DNA of 64,000 nucleotides from Pseudomonas frederiksbergensis (GTDB lineage Bacteria; Pseudomonadota; Gammaproteobacteria; Pseudomonadales; Pseudomonadaceae): NCBI RefSeq assembly GCF_035751725.1, contig NZ_CP142104.1, positions 3,162,001 to 3,226,000 of the forward strand, read 5' to 3'. Shown piece by piece: positions 33,901 to 42,938 of this stretch (position 1 is its first letter; each line of letters starts with the position of its first letter). The notes under the pieces were generated by a model. It saw only the letters and a program-made list of their open reading frames with translations, ran no database searches and was not told where the DNA came from. The position numbers and the translations under genes were made by a program.

Positions 33901-35648
33901 AGGTCCACGACGGTGTGCCCCGCCAAGATGGCAAGCCTCCCAAAGACGAGACGGGTAAGGTGATCACGCCCGAGCAGCATCTACTCGACCGTCAAGAACT
34001 CTATGAGCTGCTGGAAACGCAAATAGCCAATCACTTGGGAATGCTCGCAAGCCAGGACGAGCGCAAGACCTTGCATGCGCAATTGGATCAACCTGTGGTG
34101 GTGATGATCACCAAGAGCATCATCCTGTATGCGGACGCAGCGTCTTCCCTGGTCAAGATGGACCAGGACGACCTCGTCAATGCTCATCCTGGGTTGGATG
34201 TATACCCGACCCCTGAACGCGTTCGAAGCAACGGTCCGGGCTTCTTAGACTTCCAGAAGAAAACGTTCTCGAACCGTGAGCGGGTTATTCACTGGCTGAA
34301 CTTGAGAGATCAGCAGCTAGAGAACCTGCTGAATCTCGATGCAACCAGCGCTACCGATTTCGACCAATTGCTGCTGACTTTTGATAAGAAATACGATACA
34401 GCCCTAACGCTCCAGGATGCGCAATTGGCTACGCTGCCGATATTGTCGGTCAAGACTATCGATTCCGACCTGTTGCAAACGCTGACTCGCATCATCCTGT
34501 CGTTGTCCAGCCAGATCAGCTCCCATTCCAATATCAAGCACTACACCTTGCCACCGCCGGAGCACCTGGCGGTACTGGAGAGCCTGACCGAGCAGTACGC
34601 AAAGGCATTGGATGCCCTGGATGTCGTGAAGACCCTCTATGTCGAGGACGTCGACGAAACCTATTTCGACAAGATGGTTTCGCTGCTCAAGGGTCTGTAC
34701 GACGATGTCTCCGGGAAACTGGCGGCAGAGGTCAAGCCGGAGCCAACCTCTCGAAAACGCCCGGCGAAACCGCCGCTTGATCGCAAGAGAAAGCGGCTGA
34801 TCATGACCCGCAAATCCGGCGTTCTGATCGGCGATGTCAAACCGGCCGGTACAAACGTGGACGTTGCTGGCGGGTCAAGCTTGCCCATTGAAGTCGTTGA
34901 GATCCACTCCGAAATCAACGGGGAAGTCCTCGAGACCTACTCCCGCCACGACGACGTATGGGACGTCGTCGAGGTAGAGCGACCGGCACCCGTGCCAAGA
35001 ACCCGAGCCATCAAGACGATCAAGGGAGATGCGCAAAAACTGCTCGAACAGTTGGATAACCGCCTGCGCCGGGCTGAGAGTTATAAAACACGCTGTCGTC
35101 ACCCTCAGGAAATCGAAGAGATCCTGGACAACGAGGCGAGTCGCTACCGCACGCTCTCGGCGGAACTCGACAGGGCTTTCACGGTTTCAGGAACGTTACC
35201 CTCGCCGGCGGATCAGGCCTTGAGCCAGCAATTGTCCCGGGCCATTTCCAGCCTGACCACCAAGGGCGCCGCGCTGCGCACCGAATTGAGCCTGAAATTG
35301 CCGCCCACCGATGGCAACCTCCGATACCTGTTTGAAAAAAAGCTGATACACGTCGCGCGCCTTGGCGAGCGCAAGGCCTTGAAAGGAACCCGCAAGGATT
35401 TCCTCCAGGAGTACGCCATCAACGACGTTGACGGCTTTCCCCTCTGGTATGCGCATTTTCACTACGAAACGGCCGAGACGCCAAAAGCCGACTACAGCGT
35501 CGCGCATCTGAAAACCAAGGAGCAACGTCGGGAGCACTATCACTCAATGCTGGCCAAGGCTCAGAGCCCCTATGCCGTGGTGAATGTGCACCGTGGTCAG
35601 ATTGGCAAATTCCTGGCGCGCGACAAGTTCTTACCGTTAGCGCCTTGA
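30930..35648 (+). CDS. Giant DUF6543 (dermonecrotic-toxin-like) protein, copy 2
   Basis: 1572 residues from ATG 30930 (GGAAAAGGATTTCCC before it). A collinear paralogue of the protein at 26056: the N-terminal ~900 residues agree at roughly 60-65% by eye (QQFADRPTFETIAQQQLEKA; GPHLLYRPLYETSLQQF; LLFNTLLFPLLRGPAMTC at ~729-755). The helical middle (~960-1300) has diverged much more, then the last ~232 residues are almost identical. Copy-specific inserts include a Lys/Asp-rich stretch near DGVPRQDGKPPKDETGK. There is no signal peptide and no recognised catalytic domain. A tandem duplication with later homogenisation of the C-terminal module is the simplest history. Confidence 0.8.
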   Translation: MTSPATADSAATFTQTISQQFADRPTFETIAQQQLEKAIRARFPTLAFDLPTLQLAVPNEAGNGWVARPFTALVLDYLACGTPVDFSSSGSYGCYLSIDFPKRLRDAGGRVPDTRMIEALLFELPWTLPIALEDALTRYWNAEIDAHDHANRWQWLGDTLKHILHIRGLRQPGLSEPERDALDQVARWPDREYRFSHNKSPVYAYSLESTITREGNSTVLPASAILLEHYTIHGLAIVLCSPGNAVRSFASMDEFHAYWTRRIADRYVVDTVRCQRYEIGGNAFDTQAGMLLEQQLTDLRSVKLPSKIGWPDLKKLYADLSDPTRYLTDIPQPTPQAAQQMAALLPEWLKTAPLGDQTTFQHYSLALAGAKQRSDGLTFLSDIKDIRTFAVDALSRRLQQANDSSRAKVPASHFHPDDVTLTYTVAAGYPGAVGISEPRDMSLTTLAIDNLVARPSGRVRLSHRQGLALPEWLTNDFITGKNGLIEQVDIGTTYPRYLQRQLLADLDQRDDRERRFAEQIPPQMLLEALKQLHNQENGMTRQGLDLLEALFAPSVEERQVDGRPVVIRHLALQRKPHATPDTVLNMFVIESQDPTQGPHLLYRPLYETSLQQFSSRQALLDAIATAGSLQDSVLTWLPDSARLVYANGGIKEPHVLQFHQGDEFDIPDKPAPATLALDEASKELLQYLGNGRLMQYLYGCNAHALVTQADRSSVSNSESRWALLLKGGNLLFNTLLFPLLRGPAMTCAWLFNLMLSAQNDIPALSSDDPVTRELAAVDLLLNLALLATQTPSSRAPARVPVSETAMEQAMRPPAPRIPAQQWPAPTAPTFKESIIALPGELSKAPGKALDFSFASARNRLTPEQRTQLQGMQVNRPAKLPEPITYGPLKGLYVIGAKWHAMVERALYQIDVDVDDNVKIIDPQDPSRDGPMLKSDGRGNWTMDLDLRLRGGMPKSRIQELKDRKKKLNKDLDDFLASQASRADGIQKAHQKVHDGVPRQDGKPPKDETGKVITPEQHLLDRQELYELLETQIANHLGMLASQDERKTLHAQLDQPVVVMITKSIILYADAASSLVKMDQDDLVNAHPGLDVYPTPERVRSNGPGFLDFQKKTFSNRERVIHWLNLRDQQLENLLNLDATSATDFDQLLLTFDKKYDTALTLQDAQLATLPILSVKTIDSDLLQTLTRIILSLSSQISSHSNIKHYTLPPPEHLAVLESLTEQYAKALDALDVVKTLYVEDVDETYFDKMVSLLKGLYDDVSGKLAAEVKPEPTSRKRPAKPPLDRKRKRLIMTRKSGVLIGDVKPAGTNVDVAGGSSLPIEVVEIHSEINGEVLETYSRHDDVWDVVEVERPAPVPRTRAIKTIKGDAQKLLEQLDNRLRRAESYKTRCRHPQEIEEILDNEASRYRTLSAELDRAFTVSGTLPSPADQALSQQLSRAISSLTTKGAALRTELSLKLPPTDGNLRYLFEKKLIHVARLGERKALKGTRKDFLQEYAINDVDGFPLWYAHFHYETAETPKADYSVAHLKTKEQRREHYHSMLAKAQSPYAVVNVHRGQIGKFLARDKFLPLAP

Positions 35649-35693
35649 TCAAGACGAGAAGCCGCCGTTCCGGGACGGCGGCTTTTGCCTTCA
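34951..35693 (+). repeat. High-identity direct repeat, copy 2
   Basis: Partner of 30041-30783; the last 339 bp (35355-35693) are identical, including stop codon and terminator. The repeat ends just before the convergent MMPL transporter gene. Confidence 0.9.
35659..35687 (+). terminator. Rho-independent terminator of giant gene 2
   Basis: Same stem, loop and T run as at 30749-30777. On the other side AAGC-rich sequence lets it also work, less well, for the convergent MMPL gene ending at 35707. Confidence 0.88.
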
Positions 35694-35706
35694 ATCGCTC
35701 GCGCCA

Positions 35707-38082
35707 TCAATGGGCGAACAACGAATTGCCCTTCTGCCCCGCCAGTTTCTCAGGCTTGATCAGGAACCGCGCCAACGCCGGCAGCAGCCACAGCGCCCCG
35801 AACATGTTCCACAGCAGCATGAATGTCAGCATCAAGCCCATGTCGGCCTGGAACTTGATGGCCGAGAAGATCCAGGTGCACACGCCGATCGCCAGGCAGA
35901 GGCCGGTAAACAACACCGCTTTGCCGGTGGACTTCAACGTCTGGTAATAGGCCTCCTGCAACGGCAAGCCGGCGCGCAGGAAACTCTCCAGGCGGCTGTA
36001 GATATAGATGCCGTAGTCCACGCCAATCCCCACGCCCAACGCCACCACCGGCAGAGTCGCGACCTTCACGCCGATGCCCATGAACGCCATCAAGGCGTTG
36101 CCCAGCACCGACGTCAGCACCAGCGGCAGGACGATGCACAGCGTCGCCGCCCAGGAACGGAAGGTGATCATGCACATGGTCGCCACGCAGATGTACACCA
36201 GGATCAGGATGATCAGTTCCGATTCCTTGATCACCTCGTTAGTGGCCGCCTCGATGCCCGCGTTACCTGCCGCCAGGATGAACTCCAGGCCCTCGCGGTT
36301 GTTGTCCTTGGCAAAGTCCTGCACCGCCTTCACCGCACGATCCAGGGTCTCGGCCTTGTGGTCGTTGAGGAACACCAGCACCGGTGCAAGTGAACAACTG
36401 TTGTTGTACAGGCCATCGGCCCGGGCAATGGAGCTGTTGAGCACATCAGGGTTGCGCGACAGCGTTTCCCATTTCAGGTTGCCCTCGTTCATGCCCTTGA
36501 TCATTTGCTTGGACACGGTCACCAGGGAAATTGCCGACTGCACGCCCTCGGTGTTCTGCATCTTCCACATCAGCTCGTCGATCGGCGCCATGGCTTCATA
36601 GCGCGAACAACCTTCGGACTTGGTCTTGACCATCACCACCAGCACATCGGAACTGGTGGAGTAATTGCTGATGATGAAATTGTTGTCCTGGTTGTAGCGC
36701 GAATCCGGACGCAGCTCCGGCGCGCCCTGGTCCAGGTCGCCGATCTTCAGGTTCTGGCTGTACCAGAGGCCGCCGCCAAACGCGATCACGGCCAGGGCGA
36801 TCGATACCGGCGCCACCTTGGCGCTGGCGAAGTTCGACAATGTGCGCCAGAACGGGTGTTCGCGGGTCGCGTCTTTTTTGCTGCGTTCCACGGCGCGTTT
36901 GCTGATGCCGACGTAGGAGATCGCCACCGGCAGCAGGATCAGGTTGGTGAATACGATGACCGCCACGCCGATGGAGGCACCGATGGCCAGTTCGCGAATC
37001 ACGCCGATGTCGATGATCAACAGCGTGATAAAGCCGACGGCGTCCGCCAGGATGGCGATCATGCCCGGCAGGAACAACTGCCGGAAGGTGCGCCGCGCTG
37101 CGGTCAGGGCGTTGTCCGCTTCGCTGGATTGCAGGGCGATACCGTTGATTTTCTGCACGCCATGGGAAATACCGATGGCAAAGATCAAAAACGGCACGAG
37201 CATTGAGTAAGGGTCCAGGCCAAACCCCACCGCGTGCATCAGTCCCAGTTGCCAGACCACCGCCACCAGGGTGGTGCTCAGTACTGCAATGGTGCTGCGC
37301 ATGCAGTTCGTGAACCAGTACAACAGGATCAGGGTAATGACGAAGGCCACGCCAAAGAACATCACCACCATGACCAGGCCATCGATCAAGTCGCCGACTT
37401 TCTTGGCGAAACCGACGATGTGGATCTGCACATTGGGGTTCTGGGCTTCGAACTTGTTGCGGATCTTGTCTTCAAGTTCATGGGAAAACTTGCGGTAGTC
37501 CAGGGCGAGCAATTTGCCCTGGTCCTGCGGGTCCGGGTAGGACTCCAGCAACGGAATATCGATGATGCTCGATTTGAAGTCGTTCGCCACCAGCCGCCCG
37601 ACCTGACCGGACTTGAGCACGTTGTTGCGCAACAGGTCGAGGCTGTCGGCCGAGCCGTCGTAACTCTGGGGAATCACCTCACCACCGGCAAAGCCCTCTT
37701 CCGTCACTTCGGTCCAGCGCACACTCGGGCTCCACAGCGACTTGAGCCCGGAACGGTCGACACCGGAAATGTAAAACACTTCGTCGTGGATCTGGCGCAG
37801 GGTCTCCATGTATTCCTTGGAGAAAATGTCGCCATCGGTGGCCTCCACGGAAATCCGCACCGTGTTGCCCAGGTTCGCCAGGTCGTTGCGGTGCTCGAGC
37901 ATCTTCTCGATGAAGGGGTGCTCGAGGGGGATCATCTTTTCAAAACTGGTGGACGGCCGGATCAGCGTGGCCTGCCAGAACAGGAAGATGCTGACCAGCA
38001 GGCAAATGACTATCACTGCCGGGCGGTTGTTGAAAATCAGGCGCTCGAGGAACGTGGCCTTGTCTTGGTGATGACTGCTCAT
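35707..38082 (-). CDS. MMPL/RND-family transporter
   Basis: 791 residues with the RND repeat layout: TM1 (VIVICLLVSIFLFWQATLI), a ~200-residue periplasmic loop, TM2-6 with a patched/MMPL-type domain (PYSMLVPFLIFAIGISHGVQK), a short linker, then a second copy (TM7, loop, TM8-12 with LPVVALGVGIGVDYGIYIYS). The acidic residues in the GVGIGVDYGIY segment fit proton coupling. No membrane fusion protein is encoded nearby, so it belongs with HpnN/MmpL-like lipid or hydrophobic-substrate exporters rather than drug pumps. It is cotranscribed with the beta-propeller gene 43 bp upstream. In related genomes the pair often sits with DUF1302/DUF1329 genes, absent here. Confidence 0.88.
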   Translation of the reverse strand: MSSHHQDKATFLERLIFNNRPAVIVICLLVSIFLFWQATLIRPSTSFEKMIPLEHPFIEKMLEHRNDLANLGNTVRISVEATDGDIFSKEYMETLRQIHDEVFYISGVDRSGLKSLWSPSVRWTEVTEEGFAGGEVIPQSYDGSADSLDLLRNNVLKSGQVGRLVANDFKSSIIDIPLLESYPDPQDQGKLLALDYRKFSHELEDKIRNKFEAQNPNVQIHIVGFAKKVGDLIDGLVMVVMFFGVAFVITLILLYWFTNCMRSTIAVLSTTLVAVVWQLGLMHAVGFGLDPYSMLVPFLIFAIGISHGVQKINGIALQSSEADNALTAARRTFRQLFLPGMIAILADAVGFITLLIIDIGVIRELAIGASIGVAVIVFTNLILLPVAISYVGISKRAVERSKKDATREHPFWRTLSNFASAKVAPVSIALAVIAFGGGLWYSQNLKIGDLDQGAPELRPDSRYNQDNNFIISNYSTSSDVLVVMVKTKSEGCSRYEAMAPIDELMWKMQNTEGVQSAISLVTVSKQMIKGMNEGNLKWETLSRNPDVLNSSIARADGLYNNSCSLAPVLVFLNDHKAETLDRAVKAVQDFAKDNNREGLEFILAAGNAGIEAATNEVIKESELIILILVYICVATMCMITFRSWAATLCIVLPLVLTSVLGNALMAFMGIGVKVATLPVVALGVGIGVDYGIYIYSRLESFLRAGLPLQEAYYQTLKSTGKAVLFTGLCLAIGVCTWIFSAIKFQADMGLMLTFMLLWNMFGALWLLPALARFLIKPEKLAGQKGNSLFAH

Positions 38083-38125
38083 GGGGTCCGCCTTGTTGTT
38101 ATTGTGCCCGTCTGACAGGTCCGGC

Positions 38126-39178
38126 TCATTTGCTCAGTTCGGCGCCAGTGGACGTGGTGGCGCGAACGCCGCCCTGTCCCGCCAGGATCAGGTTGCCGTT
38201 GCCTGCCGCCGTGACGGCCGCCACGGAGATGCGATCCGGGCGGTTGAACACGCTGAACGTCACGCCGTCGTCGGTGCTGCGGATCACGCTGCCACCGTTG
38301 CCGACAATCACGATGGCGCCGTCCGGCAACAGCGTCGCGCCCGACAAGCCGAACTCCAGCGCGCCACGGGCAGCGTTGAGTTCGACCTGCTCCCACGTCG
38401 TGCCAAAGTCGGCGGAACGATAAAGATTGCCACGAAGACCGTAGGCCAACAGCGTCGAAGACTGGGCGGTGCCGATGACGCCGAACAGCGAACCCTCGTA
38501 CGGCCCCTGGAGTTTTTCCCAGGTCTGCCCCCAATCGGCGGAACGGAACATGCTGCCGGCCTCGCCCACGACGAACAGCCCGGCATCCTTCACGGCGGCG
38601 ATGGCATTGAGGTGGTATTGATCTTCATTGTCGAGGCGGTCGCTGGCGTCTTCCCAGTGCTTGCCGCCATCGTTGGTTTCGTACAGCGCCCCGTAGGCGC
38701 CCACGGCGAAGCCATGGCTGGCGTCCTGGAACCAGATATCCAGCAACGGCGCTTCACGGGGCAGGTCTTCAAATTGCTTGGTCCAAGTGCTGCCGCCGTC
38801 CACGCTGGCGAGGATCTGCGCGTCGTGTCCCACGGCCCAGCCGTGCTTGTCGTCGACGAAAAAGACGGCGGTGAGCAATTGGCGTGTCGGTACCTTGGCC
38901 TGGGTCCAGGACGTGCCCTGGTCATCGGAATAGACGATATGCCCACGGTCACCGACCGCCACCAGGCGCTGGCCGGCATGCACCACATCGAGCATCAGGG
39001 TCTTGCTGGCCCTGGCCGACTCGACGGAATAGATGACATCGGACGTCGATGCGGCGACTGCCAGCACCGGCGCCGACAACACGACAGAGCCCAGCAGCGA
39101 GAGCGCCGAAGCCAGCAACGCAACTCGGCGCAGCATCGGCGGCCGGCAGCGGCCCGTTGCCATGACAGGCTCATTCAT
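38126..39178 (-). CDS. Exported YCF48/HCF136-like beta-propeller protein
   Basis: 350 residues from ATG 39178 (GGGGGAAAGG before it). A long signal peptide (residues ~17-48, ending SAPVLAVAAS) precedes repeated BNR/YCF48 blades with the motif SxDxGxTW: VYSDDQGTSWTQ, ASVDGGSTWTK, ETNDGGKHWED, RSADWGQTWEK, RSADFGTTWEQ, RSTDDGVTF. In plants and cyanobacteria such proteins assist photosystem II assembly; in pseudomonads they accompany RND/MMPL transporters. Here it probably assists the transporter encoded next in the periplasm; that link is by context. Confidence 0.85.
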   Translation of the reverse strand: MNEPVMATGRCRPPMLRRVALLASALSLLGSVVLSAPVLAVAASTSDVIYSVESARASKTLMLDVVHAGQRLVAVGDRGHIVYSDDQGTSWTQAKVPTRQLLTAVFFVDDKHGWAVGHDAQILASVDGGSTWTKQFEDLPREAPLLDIWFQDASHGFAVGAYGALYETNDGGKHWEDASDRLDNEDQYHLNAIAAVKDAGLFVVGEAGSMFRSADWGQTWEKLQGPYEGSLFGVIGTAQSSTLLAYGLRGNLYRSADFGTTWEQVELNAARGALEFGLSGATLLPDGAIVIVGNGGSVIRSTDDGVTFSVFNRPDRISVAAVTAAGNGNLILAGQGGVRATTSTGAELSK

Positions 39179-39388
39179 AGACCTTTCCCCCATTTATTAT
39201 TGTTATGGCTTGGTACGTTGCCAGTCTTGGAGCATAGCCCTGAAACCTGCAATCTAGAGCTACTTCGCAAGCGAACCTATCCTATCGGGCTTTCGAAAGG
39301 TCTGACAATCGACGCCACGTTATCTTTTGTTAACCGGGGAGGATATCGGCCAAGGGTGAATCAGAAGACATTCGCGAGGGTGATGGAT

Positions 39389-39416
39389 GCGGCGAGGGGA
39401 TAAATCCCCTCGCCGC
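39389..39416. terminator. REP-type hairpin after pepN
   Basis: GCGGCGAGGGGA (39389-39400) and TCCCCTCGCCGC (39405-39416), 12-bp perfect arms, 4-nt loop, 20 bp after the pepN stop. The rest of 39179-39436 holds the leader of the YCF48-like gene; no other gene was seen there. Confidence 0.8.
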
Positions 39417-39436
39417 AAAAGTTAGGCAATGCCTGA

Positions 39437-42094
39437 TTATGCCAGGCTCTTGCTCACCACCTCGAACACATCGGCCGACAGCCCGCCGGACGCCAGGATG
39501 CGCTCCAGTTCGGCTTTCATCAGTGCCTGGCGGGCGCTGTCGTATTTGCGCCAGCGGGTCAGCGGGGCCAGTTGCCGCGAGGCGATCTGCGGGTTGAAAC
39601 CGTTGAGCTGGATCACCAGGTCCGCCAGGAAGCGGTAGCCCGAACCATCGGCGGCGTGGAAGTTGATCAGGTTCTGTCCGGCGAAGGCGCCGATCAACGC
39701 CCGTACCTTGTTCGGGTTCTTGATGGTGAACGCTGGGTGCTCCATCAATGCCTTGACCCGCGCCAGGCCGCCCGGCAACGGGCTGCCTGCCTGGACGCTG
39801 AACCATTGGTCCATGACCAGCGGGTTGCCCTTGAAGTTTTCCGCGAACACTTCGAGAGCGTGGGCCTTCTCGGTTTCGAACGGCGAGTTGACCAGCACCG
39901 CCAGCGCTGTCAGGCGTTCGGTCATGTTGTCGGCGGTGTCGAATTGATCCAGGGTCGCACTCAGCACTTCAGGCTTGCCGGTAAGCATCAGGTACGACAA
40001 CGCAATGTTTTGCAGCGCGCGGCGGGCGAAATGCTCCGCCTCGGCCACGTATGGCGTGCGCTTGGACAGGTCGCGGTTGGCTTCATAACGCAGCCACAGG
40101 GCTTCGAACAGGTTCTCGGCCAACTGCTGGCGGGCGAACTCACGGGCGGTATGGATCGCCTCGACGTCGGCCACTTCGCTGATTTCCGTCAGGTAGGCTT
40201 CGCTTGGCAGCGAGAGCATTTCGGCGACCATGGCCTGGTCCAGGGACTCATCCGAGAGCACGCTGCGCAGCGCACTGACCAGGCGCGGATCCAACGTCAG
40301 CGTCGCGCCCTGCTGATGCTGGGTGATCAGTTCCTGCAACACCTGGACCGACAACTGCTGGCCGGCATCCCAGCGGTTGAAACCGTCGCTGTCATGCTGC
40401 ATCAGGAACATCAGTTGGTCGCGGTCGTAGGGGAAGCTCAATTTCACCGGTGCCGAGAAACCGCGTAGCAAAGAAGGCAAGGGCTTTTCAGCGACATCGA
40501 CGAACGTGAAAGTCTGTTCGGCTTCGGTCACCGAGATCACCCGGGTGGTGCCGCTGGCCGCCGATTCGCCGCTCAGGCGCAGGGGAATCTCGCCGCCCTG
40601 ACTGTTCAACAGCCCCAGTTCCACGGGGATCACGAACGGCAGTTTTTCCGCCTTGTCCGGCGTCGGCGGGCAGCTTTGGCGGAACGTCAAGCGGTAGGTC
40701 TTGGCCGCCGCATCGTAGGACTCACTGACCGCCAGCCGTGGCGTACCGGCCTGGCTGTACCAGCGCTTGAACTGGGCCAGGTCGACGCCGTTGGCATCTT
40801 CCATGGCCTTGATGAAATCGTCGCAGGTCACGGCCTGGCCGTCGTGGCGCTCGAAATACAGGTCGCTGCCCTTGCGGAAGCCTTCGGCACCCAACAGGGT
40901 GTGGATCATGCCAACCACTTCCGAGCCCTTTTCGTACACGGTCAGGGTGTAGAAGTTGGAGATTTCGATGAAGCTGTCCGGGCGAACCGGGTGGGCCATC
41001 GGGCCGGCGTCTTCGGCAAACTGGTGGGTACGCAGGTACGCGACGTCCTGGATGCGCTTGACGGTGGCAGAGTTCATGTCGGCCGAGAAGCCGGCGTCGC
41101 GGAACACCGTGAACCCTTCCTTGAGCGACAATTGGAACCAGTCGCGGCAGGTCACGCGGTTGCCCGACCAGTTGTGGAAATATTCGTGGGCAACGATCGC
41201 CTCGACTCGCTGGTGCGCGGCGTCGGTGGCGGTTTCGGCGCGGGCCAGCACGGCGCTGGAGTTGAAGATGTTGAGGCCCTTGTTCTCCATGGCGCCCATA
41301 TTGAAGTCGTTGACCGCGACAATCATGAAGATGTCGAGGTCGTATTCGCGGCCATACACTTCTTCGTCCCAGCGCATCGACTTCTTCAGGCTGGTCATGG
41401 CGTGCTGGCACTTGTCGATGTTTTCCGGCTCGACGTAGATGCGCAGCGCCACGGTGCGCTCGGTCATGGTGGTGAAAGTGTCTTCGACGCACCACAAGTC
41501 ACCGGCCACCAGGGCAAACAGGTAGGCGGGTTTCTTGAACGGGTCTTCCCAGGTCGCCCAATGCCGCCCGTCTTCGCCAGGGCCGCTGGCAATCGGGTTG
41601 CCGTTGGACAACAGCACCGGATAGCTGTGCTGCTCGGCCACCACGGTGGTGGTGAACTTGCTCATCACGTCCGGGCGGTCGAGGTAATAAGTGATCTTGC
41701 GGAACCCTTCGGCCTCGCACTGGGTGCAGAACATGCTGCCGGATTTGTACAGGCCTTCCAGGGCGGTGTTGGTTTCCGGGTGGATACGCACCGTGGTATC
41801 GACCGTGAACGCCTGGGCCTTGGGTTGCAAGGTCAGGTGGCTGTCATCCAATTGATACTCGCCCTGCCCCAGGTCGGCGTCGTCAAGCTTGATCGACAAC
41901 AACTCCAACAGCTGGCCATCGAGCACCAGCGGCGGCAACCCGGCGCCGCGCTCGGGGTTGCGGCGCATTACCAGTTGCGCATGGACCAGGCTGTGGTCCT
42001 CGAACAACTCGAAGGTCAGGTGCGTCTCGTCGATCAGGTACTCGGGGGCCTGATAGTCCTTCAGGTAGATCATCTTCGGTTGTTCGGTGCGCAT
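39437..42094 (-). CDS. pepN: Aminopeptidase N (M1 zinc peptidase)
   Basis: 885 residues, the normal length. It removes N-terminal residues from peptides in the cytoplasm. The substrate-anchoring GAMEN motif is at 267-271, the zinc site HEYFH at 303-307, with the third ligand Glu in LKEGFTVFRD about 19 residues later. Numbering is close to that of the E. coli enzyme. It stands 13 bp downstream of the DUF2797 gene on the same strand and likely shares its transcript. A strong hairpin ends it. Confidence 0.96.
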   Translation of the reverse strand: MRTEQPKMIYLKDYQAPEYLIDETHLTFELFEDHSLVHAQLVMRRNPERGAGLPPLVLDGQLLELLSIKLDDADLGQGEYQLDDSHLTLQPKAQAFTVDTTVRIHPETNTALEGLYKSGSMFCTQCEAEGFRKITYYLDRPDVMSKFTTTVVAEQHSYPVLLSNGNPIASGPGEDGRHWATWEDPFKKPAYLFALVAGDLWCVEDTFTTMTERTVALRIYVEPENIDKCQHAMTSLKKSMRWDEEVYGREYDLDIFMIVAVNDFNMGAMENKGLNIFNSSAVLARAETATDAAHQRVEAIVAHEYFHNWSGNRVTCRDWFQLSLKEGFTVFRDAGFSADMNSATVKRIQDVAYLRTHQFAEDAGPMAHPVRPDSFIEISNFYTLTVYEKGSEVVGMIHTLLGAEGFRKGSDLYFERHDGQAVTCDDFIKAMEDANGVDLAQFKRWYSQAGTPRLAVSESYDAAAKTYRLTFRQSCPPTPDKAEKLPFVIPVELGLLNSQGGEIPLRLSGESAASGTTRVISVTEAEQTFTFVDVAEKPLPSLLRGFSAPVKLSFPYDRDQLMFLMQHDSDGFNRWDAGQQLSVQVLQELITQHQQGATLTLDPRLVSALRSVLSDESLDQAMVAEMLSLPSEAYLTEISEVADVEAIHTAREFARQQLAENLFEALWLRYEANRDLSKRTPYVAEAEHFARRALQNIALSYLMLTGKPEVLSATLDQFDTADNMTERLTALAVLVNSPFETEKAHALEVFAENFKGNPLVMDQWFSVQAGSPLPGGLARVKALMEHPAFTIKNPNKVRALIGAFAGQNLINFHAADGSGYRFLADLVIQLNGFNPQIASRQLAPLTRWRKYDSARQALMKAELERILASGGLSADVFEVVSKSLA

Positions 42095-42107
42095 GGGTCG
42101 AATCCTT

Positions 42108-42938
42108 CTACTGATGCACGGCGAGCTGGTAAGCCGTGTATTTACGAATATTGATCACGCCAGTGTCGAAAATCAGGTACTGGCCCTTGATTCCCAGCAG
42201 CGTGCCTTCGGCGATCGGGTTCTTGTCCAGGTTGAAACTGACGATCTTGGCCGGGTATTGCTCCACCGGATAACGGATCTCGATGGGTTCGACGTCCGCT
42301 ATGGTCTGGATCGCTTGCAGGCCGAATCGTTCCTGAAGCCCCTGCAGGCCCTGGGCGCAGCTTTCGAAGAGCGAATCACGGATGGCGGGCAAGTCCACCG
42401 CCGCGGCTTCGCCCTTGAGCAAGGCGCGCCAGTTGGTCTTGTCGGCCACCTGGCTGCGGAACAGGTCTTCGACGAAGCCCGATTGCTGGCGGGTCGCGAC
42501 GCGCAGGATCGGCAGCGCCTGGCTGGCGCCCTGGTCCAGCCAGCGGGTCGGCAGTTGCGTGGCACGGGTGATGCCGACTTTCACGCCGGAGGAATTGGCC
42601 AGGTAGACCACGTGATCGGTCATGCAGAACTGCTCGCCCCAGGCAGGATCACGGCAGGTGCCGGCGTCGAAATGGCAACGCTCGGGGCTCATGATGCACA
42701 GGTCGCACTGTGCCAGCTTGGTCATGCACGGGTAGCAATAGCCCTGGCTGAAGCTGGTCTTGGTCCGGCGCCCGCAATGGGTGCAGTGGATCGCCCCCAG
42801 GTATTGCAGGCGTATCGTGCTGCCAATCAACGGGTTGACCGGCACCTCGACGTCGCCCAGGCGAAAGGCGTATTGAACGGTCGGCCCGTCCAGGCGTGCC
42901 GACATCTTGCTGATTGCACCGCGGCCAATCTCGATCAA
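42108..42938 (-). CDS. DUF2797 cysteine-rich protein
   Basis: 276 residues if it starts at TTG 42938, which overlaps the yeaC stop in a TTGA junction; ATG 42905 gives 265 residues. The central region is packed with cysteine pairs: CTHCGRRTKTSFSQGYCYPC, CDLCIMSPERCHF, CRDP, FCMTDH, forming one or more zinc sites. Downstream a domain resembling GIY-YIG-like uptake (VVYLANSSGVKVGITRATQLPTRW) is visible. Function unknown. The TTGA coupling and conserved residues before Met12 (IEIGRGAISK) favour the longer form. Cotranscribed between yeaC and pepN. Confidence 0.85.
   Translation of the reverse strand: MIEIGRGAISKMSARLDGPTVQYAFRLGDVEVPVNPLIGSTIRLQYLGAIHCTHCGRRTKTSFSQGYCYPCMTKLAQCDLCIMSPERCHFDAGTCRDPAWGEQFCMTDHVVYLANSSGVKVGITRATQLPTRWLDQGASQALPILRVATRQQSGFVEDLFRSQVADKTNWRALLKGEAAAVDLPAIRDSLFESCAQGLQGLQERFGLQAIQTIADVEPIEIRYPVEQYPAKIVSFNLDKNPIAEGTLLGIKGQYLIFDTGVINIRKYTAYQLAVHQ

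Noticed and set aside
40676-42154. 492-codon plus-strand frame opposite pepN
   Set aside because: Antisense shadow of pepN codon bias; Val/Gly/His-rich with no family likeness and no ribosome site.
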